In this document: positions 43,788-53,466 of the stretch, one piece after another
Position numbering within the stretch: position 1 is the stretch's first letter
How the letters are laid out: each line of letters opens with the position of its first letter
NCBI GenBank assembly: GCA_023663285.1
Contig: JAMPHT010000015.1
Location: 1 to 54,661, forward strand
DNA from: Bacillota bacterium
Lineage (GTDB): Bacteria > Bacillota > Clostridia > Lachnospirales > Lachnospiraceae
Length of the DNA stretch: 54,661 nt
Direction of reading: 5' to 3'
The notes under the pieces: generated by a model
Told to the model about the DNA's origin: nothing
Databases searched by the model: none
The model's input: only the letters and a program-made list of their open reading frames with translations
Program-made: the position numbers and the translations under genes

Positions 43788-43807
43788 ATAATATGTTATA
43801 TGTTACA
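43782..43807. promoter_or_regulatory. Candidate LysR-type operator
   Basis: TGTAA and TTACA flank a 16-nt AT-rich centre in the divergent region between the antiporter and LysR genes. One arm overlaps the antiporter -35 box. LysR proteins typically bind such interrupted dyads upstream of their targets. The assignment is positional. Confidence 0.35.
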
Positions 43808-43873
43808 CTATCTCTATAATAAAGTAAAATTATGTTTTTTTTAATCAGAATAAATATTCTTTATGGAGGAAGT

Positions 43874-44791
43874 ATGATAGATTCTAAATTTGAAACACTT
43901 TTGGCAGTTGCCGAGCAGAAGAATTTTACCAGGGCGGCCGAGATCCTATCCCTGACCCAGCCCGCCGTGAGCCACCACATCAGCCAGCTGGAAAAAATTT
44001 ACGGAGAACAGCTTTTTGTGCGTAAAAAGGGCGGACTGATGCTGACAAAGGAGGGAGAGATCATTGTAAAATACGCAAAGAGGATCAAATCCCTGGATTC
44101 CCAGATGCGGGCGGAGATCGCAGACGCGAAGCTGGACCTGAATAAGATCAGGGTGGGCGTGACCCACACCTCAGAAAGCAATCTGATGATCGAGGTCCTG
44201 GCAAGATACAGTAACGAAAATCCAAATATAAGCATTACAGTTATCACTGATACCATAAAAAATCTTTATACTATGCTGGAAAATTTTGAGATCGACATTG
44301 CCGTTGTGGAGGGGAAAAACACGAATCTGAGCTTTAACGCTCTGATGCTGGATACTGATTATCTGGTATGCGTCATGTCCAACGCTAACCCCCTGGCCAA
44401 ACGCTCCATGATCACTCTGGCTGAACTGAAAAAAGAGCGGCTGATCCTCCGCTCTTCTTCCTCCGCCACCCGAAAGCTTTTTGAAGCCACTCTGGAGAGT
44501 ATTGATGAAAGCATCGACGGCTTTGACGTCACAATGGAGGTAGACAACATCGCCACCATCAAGGATCTGATCCGTAAGGAGCTGGGGGTATCCATTCTGC
44601 CGAAAAGCGCCTGCATGGACGAGCTGCGAAAGGGAAAGATCGCCGTCCTTCCCATCGAGAATCTCAGCATGATACGAGAGACAAACATCGTCTACCACAA
44701 AACCTTTTCCCACACCGACGTGCTTCAGCATATCACCAAGATCTACCAGGATACCGCCAAGAAGTACATCATCAGCCAGACCAATAGTTAG
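43874..44791 (+). CDS. LysR family transcriptional regulator
   Basis: A 305-residue regulator. The N-terminal winged helix-turn-helix is clear (FETLLAVAEQKNFTRAAEILSLTQPAVSHHISQLE), followed by the linker and the periplasmic-binding-type effector domain (KIRVGVTHTSESNLMIEVLARY). ATG 43874 with GGAGG four bases upstream is chosen; the longer frame begins in an AT-rich region without RBS. It is divergent from the antiporter-mgtC operon, the classic LysR arrangement, so it probably controls ion homeostasis genes. The effector is unknown. Confidence 0.92.
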   Translation: MIDSKFETLLAVAEQKNFTRAAEILSLTQPAVSHHISQLEKIYGEQLFVRKKGGLMLTKEGEIIVKYAKRIKSLDSQMRAEIADAKLDLNKIRVGVTHTSESNLMIEVLARYSNENPNISITVITDTIKNLYTMLENFEIDIAVVEGKNTNLSFNALMLDTDYLVCVMSNANPLAKRSMITLAELKKERLILRSSSSATRKLFEATLESIDESIDGFDVTMEVDNIATIKDLIRKELGVSILPKSACMDELRKGKIAVLPIENLSMIRETNIVYHKTFSHTDVLQHITKIYQDTAKKYIISQTNS

Positions 44792-44813
44792 AGGAAATCG
44801 GTATCCCGCTTCT

Positions 44814-45539
44814 TTACGAGAATAGAAATTCCTTTCCCTCCGTACCGTCCAGAAGCCGCACTGCCTCCCTGTTCAGGACGGCGCGCCCGAAATCATGAAT
44901 ATCGATCAGTCTCCGGGGAAACACCATGCCGCCTCCAAGCATCAGAGTGCTGTGCTGGTCGGAGCCTGCGGTCAGGGGCAGATTATGCTTTTTGGCATAC
45001 TCCAGGGCGCGGTCATTGTATTCCGGGTGCCGTTCCTCCTTTTGCAGGCTGGAATGACTGGCATTTATACCCTCCACCGCATCCACATGATACGGATAGG
45101 TACGGATCTCCTTGATATACCAGGCTTCCCTGTAAGGGTGGGCCTGGCTGACGATCCCGCCGCCCTCATGTACCAGCTGCAGCTGCTCCTCCACCGTGGC
45201 ATCACGGATCTCAGGGTGCTCCAGCAGCCACTGCTTATCCAGTCCGTACACCAGAAATTCAGGTCCGCCGTAGCCGGATTCCCACCCGAAAAAGACCTGC
45301 AGACCTATTTTATCACCCTCCTGCTTCGCGTGCTCATACCCCAGGCAGAACTGCTCCACCCACCTGCTCCAGGGAAGATCTCTGTCTACCGCCGTATTCC
45401 CGTACACAAAATGATCCGTGATAATGACGCCGGTATACCCCGCATTCTTATAGGCCCTGGCCATTTCCGCGCCGGTGTTGGAGGCGCAGGCGCTGGCCTC
45501 CGAGGTATGCATATGTGTCTCATACAAAAATCCGTCCAT
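44814..45539 (-). CDS. PHP domain metal-dependent phosphoesterase
   Basis: A 241-residue protein with PHP-type metal ligands: YETHMHTSEAS near the N-terminus, ITDHFVYGN, GWESGYGG, QAHPYREAWY, and the late AGSDQHST. PHP proteins hydrolyse phosphoesters, such as histidinol phosphate or nucleotides. The length fits a stand-alone PHP phosphatase. ATG 45539 with GGAG nine bases upstream follows the MATE stop (TGATATG), so it is coupled to the MATE gene. The substrate is unclear. Confidence 0.85.
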   Translation of the reverse strand: MDGFLYETHMHTSEASACASNTGAEMARAYKNAGYTGVIITDHFVYGNTAVDRDLPWSRWVEQFCLGYEHAKQEGDKIGLQVFFGWESGYGGPEFLVYGLDKQWLLEHPEIRDATVEEQLQLVHEGGGIVSQAHPYREAWYIKEIRTYPYHVDAVEGINASHSSLQKEERHPEYNDRALEYAKKHNLPLTAGSDQHSTLMLGGGMVFPRRLIDIHDFGRAVLNREAVRLLDGTEGKEFLFS

Positions 45540-45540
45540 A

Positions 45541-46923
45541 TCATTCCACTCCTTTTTCATCTGACCGCATTTCCCGCAGCACGCTTATCCCCAGAGGCAG
45601 CGACAGCAGGAAAGAACAGATGTCGGACCAGGTCTGGCACATCTGCACTCCCAGCAGGCCGAAGAACATGGGCAGTATCCAGATCAGGGGAATAAAGAAA
45701 ATGCCCTGTCTGGCTGCCGCCACAAGAGACGCCTTGGCTGCCTTGCCGATGGACTGAAGCATCATATTACACATGACGATCCAGGCGTTCAGCGGGAACA
45801 CCAGACACTGCAGCCGCAGCGCCAGCGTGCCGATACGGATGACCTCCGCATCCTCCTTTCTGAACAGCGTCACCAGCGGCTCCGCGAACACTATGCCCGC
45901 CACGGACACCACCACCAGAAAGATCGCCGCATATTTCACGCAGAAGGAAAAAGCCTGCCGCACCCTGGCATACCGCTTCGCCCCGTAATTCATGCCGCAC
46001 ACCGGCTGGAATCCCTGGCCGAAGCCGATCAGCGCGGAATTGGCAAACATGGAGATCCGTCCCACAATGGACAACGCGGCTATAGCTGCATCGCTGAAAT
46101 CCCCGCCATATGCTCCGGCGGAATGATTCAGGCAGACCTGGGCCAGGCTGGCAAGCCCCTGCCTGCAGAGAGAAGGGATCCCGCCCCGGAACAATTCCTT
46201 ATACAGCGTCCAGGAGGGCTTGAAATTGCGGAAGGAAATACGGATATTACCTCCCTTCCTGCTCATGAGGAACAAGATCACGAAGCTCACCGCCTGGCTC
46301 AGCACTGTGGCCAGCGCCGCTCCTGCCACCCCCATATCCAATTTGAATATCAACACGGGATCCAGCACGATATTCAGCGCCGCCCCGGCGACGATCCCCA
46401 CCATGGCATAAGAGGCGCTGCCCTGAAAGCGCAGCTGGTTGTTCAGCACCAGAGAGGACATCATAAAAGGACAGCCAATGAGAATGATTCGCAGATAGTC
46501 TTTGGTATAAGGCAGGATCGTGGGGGTGGAACCCAGGGCCTTTGCCAGCGGCGTCAGAAAGATGATCCCCAGGATCCCGGCTATGATACCCGCGAGGAAT
46601 GCCGTGAAAAATCCCACCGCCGCCATACGGTTGGACTCCTCAAACTCCCCTGCTCCCAGCTTCCGGGAAATAAAGTTTCCCGATCCGTGACCGAAGAAAA
46701 ATCCAAATGCCTGAATAAACGCCATCACGGAAAACACTACGCCCACTGCAGCCGTAGCCTGGGTATTCAGCTTTCCCACAAAAAAGGTATCCACCATATT
46801 GTAAAAGGAAGTCACCAGCATACTGATGATGGTAGGCACCGCCATCTGACAGACCAGATTGGGCACCGGCGCACTGAGCATATACTCCACCTTTTCCTGC
46901 TGGTTCATACTGTGCACATTCAT
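45541..46923 (-). CDS. MATE family efflux transporter
   Basis: A 460-residue, 12-helix transporter of the NorM/DinF superfamily. The early segment reads LVCQMAVPTIISMLVTSFYNMVDTFFVGKL, and the mid-protein repeat GIPSLCRQGLASLAQVCLNHSA marks the second half. It exports drugs or metabolites using a cation gradient. ATG 46923 has AAAGGA 12 bases upstream, just after the stop of the ABC-class ATPase, so it is translated downstream of it. A second, distinct MATE gene lies at 49840-51186. Confidence 0.92.
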   Translation of the reverse strand: MNVHSMNQQEKVEYMLSAPVPNLVCQMAVPTIISMLVTSFYNMVDTFFVGKLNTQATAAVGVVFSVMAFIQAFGFFFGHGSGNFISRKLGAGEFEESNRMAAVGFFTAFLAGIIAGILGIIFLTPLAKALGSTPTILPYTKDYLRIILIGCPFMMSSLVLNNQLRFQGSASYAMVGIVAGAALNIVLDPVLIFKLDMGVAGAALATVLSQAVSFVILFLMSRKGGNIRISFRNFKPSWTLYKELFRGGIPSLCRQGLASLAQVCLNHSAGAYGGDFSDAAIAALSIVGRISMFANSALIGFGQGFQPVCGMNYGAKRYARVRQAFSFCVKYAAIFLVVVSVAGIVFAEPLVTLFRKEDAEVIRIGTLALRLQCLVFPLNAWIVMCNMMLQSIGKAAKASLVAAARQGIFFIPLIWILPMFFGLLGVQMCQTWSDICSFLLSLPLGISVLREMRSDEKGVE

Positions 46924-46927
46924 ACTG

Positions 46928-48679
46928 TCAAATCGTCCTTTCCACGCCGATCAGCTCCCTGCACCGATTCAGGGCCGCATACAGCTCCTGCTTCCGGGGC
47001 ATGGCAAGATTACCGGGAACGGAACCCCCGTCGCCGCCTTCACCGCTCCGTCCCTGACTGCCTCCGCAAAAGACTCCGAAGCCTTTCTCACTGATACGGC
47101 TGTACATATTCTCCACCGCTTCTCCCAATGTCCTTTTGCCGTCAAAGTCGTGGAGCTTCATATTTTTGATCATATATGACAGTGCTGTCAGCTGCTCCGG
47201 ATCCACCAGCTGCTCCACATACCGCAGATCCACTTCCTCCCGGTTGATGGAAAAACCGTCCAGACCGTCCGTCCGCATCTTGATACGGTCGTCCTTGGCA
47301 AAGGCTGCGTCCCGTCTGACTACCCGGTGAAAATCCGGTTTTCCTGCACTGACAGCGTCCCCCAGGGTATAGGGATAGCTCTCCGCTTCCTTTTTCGCAA
47401 GCTCCGTGATCTCCACGGGCTGATATTTATTCATCTGCACAATGCAGTCTGATTTATGGAAATAGGAACCGCAGCTTCCCGCCACCAATATAGTGGAAAT
47501 GCCGTACTTCTCATACAACTCCCGCACTCTGTCAATAAAGGGAATGATAGGTTCCACATCCCGGCTCACCACCCTCTGCATCAGTTCATCCCGAATCATG
47601 AAGTTTGTGGCGCTGGTATCCTCGTCGATGAGAAATACGCCCGCTCCCGCCTCCATGGCCTCCACCGTGTTTGCCGCCTGAGAGGTACTGCCGCTGGCGT
47701 CCTCAGTGTAAAAGGCAGACGTATCCCTGCCGTTGGGCAGATTGCGGATAAACATGGAGATGTCCGTCTTTTGGATGCTTCTGCCGTCCTCCGCCCGCAG
47801 CTTCATTGCAGTCTCGTCCGTGATCACATACTCTCTGCCGTCCCCGGCGATATGATCATACACTCCCAGCTCCAGAGCCTCCAGCAGGGTGGATTTACCG
47901 TGGTAGCCGCCGCCCACGATCAGGGTCACTCCCTTTTTGACGCCCATTCCCGCCAGCTTTCCGTGATGGGGCAGCTCCAGGACCACCTCCATGGACGCCG
48001 GGCTCTTAAAGGCAACCGCATCCTTCATGGGCAGGGATGAAACCCCCGATTTTCTGGGCAGGACTGCGCCGTTTGCCACAAATGCCACCAAATCCCGCTT
48101 CTTCAGTTCCTCCCGAATATACTGCTGATCGTCCGCCAGGAACAGCACTTTTTCCAGACCTTCCTTTGGACAGGTAGACGCCAGCAGGGTCTGCCTCACG
48201 CACAGGGGCAGGAAGTCAAATAGGATCTTACTCAGCTCTCCTGCGTTGATGGTGCGCCCGTTGGCGGGAAAGCCTATCTCCATGCGGACGGTCAGGTCTC
48301 CGTTTGCCGTGTTCACCGTACAGGCGCTGCGCTCCAGTATCTCCTGTCCCGGATGACTGACGCCCAGAAGGCCGCTCTTGCCGGAGCCTTTTGCCTTAAA
48401 GGAATAATCCTTGATCTTCACTGCCACCCGGCGCAGCAGGAAATCCTGAAACGCTATTCTTCTGACATTACTGTCATAACATTTCCCGTCAAAGCCCGCC
48501 ACCTTTCCGGGCACAAGAATGCTGACCTTGGATGGTGCGGCAAAGGGATCCCCCTGCACATGGTCTATTGACAATATGTATTGTTGAAACTGATATTTTC
48601 CTCTTGTGTCCTTGTACGCGGGATAGCCCTTATGGTCTATCTGCCGCAGCAGTGTCTGCAGATCAGCCGCTGTTTTCAT
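46928..48679 (-). CDS. Predicted ATPase of the ABC class (ABC_ATPase family)
   Basis: A 583-residue cytosolic protein. The N-terminus (MKTAADLQTLLRQIDHKGYPAYKDTRGKY) and the long N-terminal domain match the ABC_ATPase (DUF2791-type) family. The P-loop is IVGGGYHGKSTLLEAL, and the later region has FLIDEDTSATNFMIRD, a Walker-B-like DED, then STILVAGSCGSYF. Family members lack known transport partners. ATG 48679 is chosen by family start; a longer frame reaches 48739. The promoter is at 48807-48834. MATE and PHP genes follow in the same direction. Confidence 0.85.
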   Translation of the reverse strand: MKTAADLQTLLRQIDHKGYPAYKDTRGKYQFQQYILSIDHVQGDPFAAPSKVSILVPGKVAGFDGKCYDSNVRRIAFQDFLLRRVAVKIKDYSFKAKGSGKSGLLGVSHPGQEILERSACTVNTANGDLTVRMEIGFPANGRTINAGELSKILFDFLPLCVRQTLLASTCPKEGLEKVLFLADDQQYIREELKKRDLVAFVANGAVLPRKSGVSSLPMKDAVAFKSPASMEVVLELPHHGKLAGMGVKKGVTLIVGGGYHGKSTLLEALELGVYDHIAGDGREYVITDETAMKLRAEDGRSIQKTDISMFIRNLPNGRDTSAFYTEDASGSTSQAANTVEAMEAGAGVFLIDEDTSATNFMIRDELMQRVVSRDVEPIIPFIDRVRELYEKYGISTILVAGSCGSYFHKSDCIVQMNKYQPVEITELAKKEAESYPYTLGDAVSAGKPDFHRVVRRDAAFAKDDRIKMRTDGLDGFSINREEVDLRYVEQLVDPEQLTALSYMIKNMKLHDFDGKRTLGEAVENMYSRISEKGFGVFCGGSQGRSGEGGDGGSVPGNLAMPRKQELYAALNRCRELIGVERTI

Positions 48680-48806
48680 ATCTGTGATTCCGCCTTTCCT
48701 TACCTTAATTCCCGCGAGCAAAATGTGTCTTTCAGACATATGTGCTTCTCAAGCACATTGTACTCTGCATCGCATCTTGCCTGATGTCCCGTATGCTCCA
48801 TTTACT

Positions 48807-48834
48807 ATTTTAATCCGTTTTGAAAAAGTGTCAA
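48807..48834 (-). promoter_or_regulatory. Promoter of the ABC-class ATPase/MATE/PHP operon
   Basis: On the minus strand, TTGACA (48829-48834), 16 nt, then TAAAAT (48807-48812). It lies between the stop of the glycan-binding-type gene and the ATPase start. Confidence 0.6.
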
Positions 48835-48842
48835 GAAAACAA

Positions 48843-49694
48843 CTAATGCCTGTCAGGTACATTCCCAAAATCAACCACGATTCCGGTGATACAGGTATCT
48901 TCATACATGGTTCCGGGATATACCTCCTCTATTACAAATTTAAAAGTCACTTCCTCCCCGTTCGCCACCCTGATATCACCCTGAGGTATGGTAAAATATT
49001 GAGGATCTATGGTATCCTCAAGCGCAAGGCGGGCATAGGGCTGATCATAAACATACATCATAAGAGTTTTTACCCTGCCGTTCTCCTGCCAGGTCTTTTC
49101 ATTTTTAGCGTAGCCGTTCACGATACAAAGCCGCGTATAATCTATATATCCATTGTCACCATAAGCGCCTGCCCTGAAAATGCAATCTCCGTCGGACTCT
49201 ATCAGGTCCTCGGCAAACACAGTCTGCGTATAGACGATATACTCCCCGATCCCTGCGCCTTCTGCTCCCTCCACCCATGCAAATTCTCTGTTCCCACGGA
49301 TGGCGTTATCGGCACAGTAGCGGTCTGAAGCAGAAGCCAGCTCCGACGAAGCGGCTGCCTGATTCTTAAAGTCCCAGACATGGCACCACTTGCTGCAGCC
49401 AATTGACTGCCAATCTACAAAACCGAAATTAGGCGCATCCGGCGCTTCCTCAAAGCTGTTGAACCTTTCGTCCTCCCAATCATCATATGTGCCGCCAAGC
49501 TTCCCGTAAAAAAAGCTTCCGATCTCCGGCGTCAGGAGCAATGGCTCTGAAGGCACATTAATCTGCGTTGTCAAAGACGCTTCCGCCTGCAATCCGGTAA
49601 ACGCCGCGCTGATATCATTGATGGTATCAGCGATCAATTCCAAAATGAAAGCCATACATATGCTGATAAGCCGTATTCCCATGATTTTGACCAT
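48843..49694 (-). CDS. Membrane-anchored protein with NADase-type glycan-binding (discoidin-like) domain
   Basis: The protein is 283 residues. An N-terminal hydrophobic segment (MGIRLISICMAFILELIAD) serves as signal or anchor. Residues about 60-110 contain repeated aromatic/acidic motifs, and the C-terminal half matches the domain known beside NADase proteins: AASSELASASDRYCADNAIRG, FAWVEGAEGAGIGEYI. Such domains are beta-sandwiches thought to bind glycans at the cell surface. It is monocistronic, divergent from the second MATE gene. The ligand is unknown. Confidence 0.7.
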   Translation of the reverse strand: MVKIMGIRLISICMAFILELIADTINDISAAFTGLQAEASLTTQINVPSEPLLLTPEIGSFFYGKLGGTYDDWEDERFNSFEEAPDAPNFGFVDWQSIGCSKWCHVWDFKNQAAASSELASASDRYCADNAIRGNREFAWVEGAEGAGIGEYIVYTQTVFAEDLIESDGDCIFRAGAYGDNGYIDYTRLCIVNGYAKNEKTWQENGRVKTLMMYVYDQPYARLALEDTIDPQYFTIPQGDIRVANGEEVTFKFVIEEVYPGTMYEDTCITGIVVDFGNVPDRH

Positions 49695-49839
49695 TTACCT
49701 TTCTTTTTCACTGTTAATATTATATTAGCATACTTTCCGATTTCGTCAATTGACTTAAAAAACGGAAGTTGTAATTCTACATGACCTAATGTAAAATGGA
49801 ATGCAGCGTTTATTCAGAAGCGAAAAGGAGTACTATGAC

Positions 49840-51186
49840 ATGGCGTCCCATATCAAAAGCATGACCGAGGGGAGACCCGGCAGATTGATATTGACCTTTG
49901 CGCTGCCGCTTATGGCAGGCAATGTGTTCCAGCAGCTATATACCGTGGTGGATACCGCCGTGGTGGGAAAATATCTTGGTGTCAACGCCCTGGCGGCTCT
50001 GGGCGCCGCCGACTGGCTGAACTGGATGATGCTGGGAATCATTCAGGGCTTCACCCAGGGCTTTGCCATCCTCATGGCGCAGGAATTCGGCGCAGGACGC
50101 CATGCAAGGCTCCGAAGGGTCATCGGAAGCTCCGGTATTCTCTCAGCCGCCTTCGCCCTTCTGCTGATGGCTGCAGGACAGCTGATTGCAAGACCTGTCC
50201 TTCTCCTGCTGCAGACCCCGGAGGCTATCATAGGGGACACTCTGTTGTATCTTCGCATCATGTTTCTGGGCATTCCCATTGTGATGGCTTACAACCTTTT
50301 TGCCTGCATCCTGCGCTCTCTTGGAGACGGGCGGACGCCCCTGTATGCCATGGTGGCAGCGTCTCTTTCCAACATTGTCCTGGATCTGCTCTTTGTCATG
50401 GTCTTTGAATGGGGCATTGCAGGCGCTGCGGCCGCCACCCTGATTGCCCAACTTATATCCGGCGTTTACTGCCTGTACCATATCTCCAGGATCGAGATCA
50501 TGCGGTTTACAAAAGAGGATTTCCGGCCGGAGAGCGGTCTGTCCGGAAAGCTCTTAGGGCTGGGCTTCCCCATGGCTTTCCAGAACTGTATCATTGCCAT
50601 CGGCGGCATGATCGTACAGTTTGTGGTCAACGGCTTCGGCGTCATCTTTATCGCCGGATTTACCGCCACCAACAAGCTTTACGGCCTGCTGGAAATTGCC
50701 GCCACCTCCTACGGCTACGCCATGATCACCTATGTGGGGCAGAATATGGGCGCAGGAAAAACAGAACGCATCCACAAAGGAATGCGCTCTGCCGTGATCC
50801 TTGCTCTGGTCACCTCCGTCTGCATCGGCGCTGTCATGCTGATCCTCGGCAGACTGATCTTAAGCTGCTTTATCTCCGGTACGCCGGAGGAGGTGGAGCA
50901 GACTATAAAGATTGCCTATTTCTATCTGACGATCATGAGCGTCTGTCTGCCCATTTTATACATCCTGCACGTGGTCCGCTCCGCCATACAGGGCATGGGC
51001 AACACCCTGCTTCCCATGCTGTCCGGCATTGCGGAATTTGTCATGCGCACCTCCACAGCTCTGCTGCTGCCCCTGGCAGTGGGTGAAACAGGCATCTTTT
51101 TCGCGGAGATCGCCGCTTGGCTGGGGGCTGACATTATACTGGTCATCAGCTATTTTGTGACCGTCAAAAAGCTTCCAGCAGCTTAA
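49840..51186 (+). CDS. MATE family efflux transporter (second copy)
   Basis: A 448-residue, 12-helix MATE transporter. The start region reads RLILTFALPLMAGNVFQQLYTVVDTAVVGKYLG and the second half begins LSGKLLGLGFPMAFQNCIIAIGG. ATG 49840 with GGAG nine bases upstream is chosen over 49801, which lacks an RBS. Its 3' end overlaps the 3' end of the convergent DUF4153 gene by 23 bp. It is only distantly similar to the MATE at 45541-46923, so it is a different subgroup and not a recent duplicate. A -35-like TTGACT at 49750-49755 overlaps the divergent -35. Confidence 0.92.
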   Translation: MASHIKSMTEGRPGRLILTFALPLMAGNVFQQLYTVVDTAVVGKYLGVNALAALGAADWLNWMMLGIIQGFTQGFAILMAQEFGAGRHARLRRVIGSSGILSAAFALLLMAAGQLIARPVLLLLQTPEAIIGDTLLYLRIMFLGIPIVMAYNLFACILRSLGDGRTPLYAMVAASLSNIVLDLLFVMVFEWGIAGAAAATLIAQLISGVYCLYHISRIEIMRFTKEDFRPESGLSGKLLGLGFPMAFQNCIIAIGGMIVQFVVNGFGVIFIAGFTATNKLYGLLEIAATSYGYAMITYVGQNMGAGKTERIHKGMRSAVILALVTSVCIGAVMLILGRLILSCFISGTPEEVEQTIKIAYFYLTIMSVCLPILYILHVVRSAIQGMGNTLLPMLSGIAEFVMRTSTALLLPLAVGETGIFFAEIAAWLGADIILVISYFVTVKKLPAA

Positions 51187-52825
51187 GGCAGCGGTATCTG
51201 GACAGATTAAAGGTACGCACCCCAAGCCCTTTCGTCCGGTCCTGCATCCTCTCCATCCAATAATATCCAAAGGTATTCGCCTGCCCCCTGCCTGTATATC
51301 CGTCATTGATTTTCAGGCCATATTCCACAGGCGTTTCTTCTGCCGCCCAGGCTTCCATGGCATAGCCATGCTCCTTCATGTAGGGTGCCAGGACCGGGGC
51401 CGCATCGGCGCACAGGCCGCTCAGATATCGATAGTCAGGATACCCCGTTTCAGGATTTCCTCTTTCCCCCTCCGCAACGGCATTTTCCACGTTCACTCTG
51501 GCAATGATGTAATCCGGATGAGCGAAGGACAGAGCCAGATACAGCACCGTTACCACTGCCACGCTGTAACGGAACAGGGGAAAGCCGGCCTTAAAAACAT
51601 TGATAAGCACCCCTACAAACAGCACCGCCAGCAAGGCCAGCGCCCACAGCACCAGCACCCGCAGAAAGGTCAGATAATAGCTTCTGATATACAGTACCAT
51701 GCGCATGGCGCTGGAAGCTATCATAACAAAGGTGCAAACTGACATAATTGTCAGAATCGTCTTTAACACCTTACTTTCCCTGAAATAATACAGGCACACC
51801 AGCACGATCACAAGATTCAGAAAGCTCACTGTCAGCAGCTGGAAAAATCCTTCCCTGGCATAGGAAGCATAGGTATAGCCCTCCGGCAGCTGCAGCCTGC
51901 CCAGAAACAGTCCCTCGATCTGGACCACGGAAAACACCAGATACAGCGCCGTCAACATCCCTGTCACAGTGATCGCCGGTATAGGCTCCCCTGTTCTTTT
52001 ATCCTTTACCTCCTCCTGAAGCCTCTTTCTGCACAGCCGGGCGGTGAGACAATAGGACGCCAGGAACATAAAGGTAATGCGGAAAACCACATTCATGGTA
52101 TTGCCTATGCTGATATTCCCCAATAGGCCGTCCGTCATCCGGCGGAACAGAACATCCGCGCTGGCCAGGAGCATCAGCACCACAAACACCAGTGGCACCC
52201 CTACCAGAAGCCCAAGCCCCACGGCCCAAATGCGCCTGTCACCCTTCCCCTTGCCGCTTCTTCTATACAGGGCAGCATCCTGAAAAGGTCTTGCCACCTC
52301 CCCAAAAGCCCCAAAGGTAAGATAAAAAATGCTGTGCAGGAATTTCCCCAGGCCCCATTTTGAAGTGTCAAAATACTGCTTCAGCAGCAGACTCATCATC
52401 AACAGAAAAATGCCCAGCTTGTTGAAAAAAATGATCCTGCCGTCATCTGTGCAAAAGGTGGAAACGCCCAGCAAAATCATTGCCGCCATGTAAAAGACGC
52501 TTCCTTTTTTTAAGGTAGTCTCCAGCTTTGCAAGCGATAAGTACAAAAACAAGAGGCTGCCTGCCACGAAAAAAGGGAATGTCACCCCCGATCCGTTCCG
52601 GTACATACAAAAGGCGTAAAACACCGCATAGATAAAAGCCGCCGGACCGAAAAAGCCGAAATTATCCTTCAGACGCCTGGTCTCCTCCGTTTCCTTTTCA
52701 GTTCCCGGCCTTTCCTTCGCTGTTCCCTGCCCGTCGATCACCTGCATCTGCGGCTTATCCTTCTCATTTTCCGAATTTCCGCCCGTTCCCGGCTCCGCCC
52801 AGATATTTTGTTCTGTTCCTGCCAT
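51164..52825 (-). CDS. DUF4153/DUF4173-type polytopic membrane protein
   Basis: A 553-residue protein. A hydrophilic, Glu/Lys-rich N-terminus of about 60 residues precedes roughly 11-12 helices, and about 110 soluble residues follow at the C-terminus. The segment ADVLFRRMTDGLLGNISIG and the later EGYTYASYAREGFFQLLTVSFLNL match DUF4153/DUF4173 proteins. ATG 52825 has GGAGG eight bases upstream. It is the last gene of the DUF2975-XRE-lipoprotein operon. The function is unknown in the family. Confidence 0.8.
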   Translation of the reverse strand: MAGTEQNIWAEPGTGGNSENEKDKPQMQVIDGQGTAKERPGTEKETEETRRLKDNFGFFGPAAFIYAVFYAFCMYRNGSGVTFPFFVAGSLLFLYLSLAKLETTLKKGSVFYMAAMILLGVSTFCTDDGRIIFFNKLGIFLLMMSLLLKQYFDTSKWGLGKFLHSIFYLTFGAFGEVARPFQDAALYRRSGKGKGDRRIWAVGLGLLVGVPLVFVVLMLLASADVLFRRMTDGLLGNISIGNTMNVVFRITFMFLASYCLTARLCRKRLQEEVKDKRTGEPIPAITVTGMLTALYLVFSVVQIEGLFLGRLQLPEGYTYASYAREGFFQLLTVSFLNLVIVLVCLYYFRESKVLKTILTIMSVCTFVMIASSAMRMVLYIRSYYLTFLRVLVLWALALLAVLFVGVLINVFKAGFPLFRYSVAVVTVLYLALSFAHPDYIIARVNVENAVAEGERGNPETGYPDYRYLSGLCADAAPVLAPYMKEHGYAMEAWAAEETPVEYGLKINDGYTGRGQANTFGYYWMERMQDRTKGLGVRTFNLSRYRCLKLLEAF

Positions 52826-52847
52826 GTCCGGCACCTCCCTTGCTTTC

Positions 52848-53222
52848 TTATTTGTTCCAGTCGTATTCCGATTCCATGCCCTCCGGTATATCAGTGACAT
52901 TTATTTCTTTCCACAGCATTGCACCACCGTCCACAGTCAAATAGTTAGCGATCCATTCAGCCGTGGAATAATCTTTATATTCACATACTCTGTTGTCCAT
53001 CTCTCCGTCAACATAGCCAATTTGTGTTCCGCAATCGTTCTTGGAAACCGCGCAGAACGGCACATAAGTCCTGCCTTCCCACACAATAGCGCAATATTCA
53101 TCATTCACAACCGTACTCATGTCCACTAAATCATCTGCAAGATTCTGCTTTCTGCCGCAGGCACACAACATGATCAGCATAAAGCTGCACAGACAGATCA
53201 TTCTGCAAACTCGTTTTTTCAT
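52848..53222 (-). CDS. Small lipoprotein
   Basis: A 124-residue lipoprotein. The signal peptide (MKKRVCRMICLCSFMLIMLCAC) ends in a lipobox LCAC, so Cys22 would be lipidated and the protein anchored outside the membrane. The mature part has MSTVVNDEYCAIVWEGRTYVPFC, with paired cysteines, and no recognised domain. Its ATG overlaps the XRE stop (ATGA) and it precedes the DUF4153 gene by 22 bp, so it belongs to that operon. Confidence 0.8.
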   Translation of the reverse strand: MKKRVCRMICLCSFMLIMLCACGRKQNLADDLVDMSTVVNDEYCAIVWEGRTYVPFCAVSKNDCGTQIGYVDGEMDNRVCEYKDYSTAEWIANYLTVDGGAMLWKEINVTDIPEGMESEYDWNK

Positions 53223-53458
53223 GACTGAATACCTCCATCATCGTCTTTCTCTACATCCTCCACGTACTCCAGAATATCTCCCGGCTGACAGTTCAGCGCC
53301 TTACAGATTGCCTCCAGCCTGGAAAAACGCACTGCCCTGGCCTTGTTATTTTTTAAGATGGACAGATTGGCAAGGGTTATGTCCACCTCGGCCGCAAGGT
53401 CAGTGAGGCTCATTTTCCGCTTTGCCATCATTACATCCAGATTTACAACGATTCCCAT
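53219..53458 (-). CDS. XRE-family helix-turn-helix regulator
   Basis: A 79-residue single-domain Cro/CI-type regulator: MMAKRKMSLTDLAAEVDITLANLSILKNNKARAVRFSRLEAICKALNCQPGDILEY. This short YozG-type form is usually encoded beside a DUF2975 membrane protein, as here (8 bp apart). It probably represses or autoregulates its own operon; the promoter at 54372-54400 and the long leader lie upstream. The RBS is GGAGG. Confidence 0.9.
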   Translation of the reverse strand: MGIVVNLDVMMAKRKMSLTDLAAEVDITLANLSILKNNKARAVRFSRLEAICKALNCQPGDILEYVEDVEKDDDGGIQS

Positions 53459-53466
53459 GGCCCCTC

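Noticed and set aside
46123-47094. 323-codon plus ORF rich in His, Gln and Arg
   Set aside because: Antisense shadow of the MATE and ABC-class ATPase genes; the composition is typical of reverse frames in this GC range.
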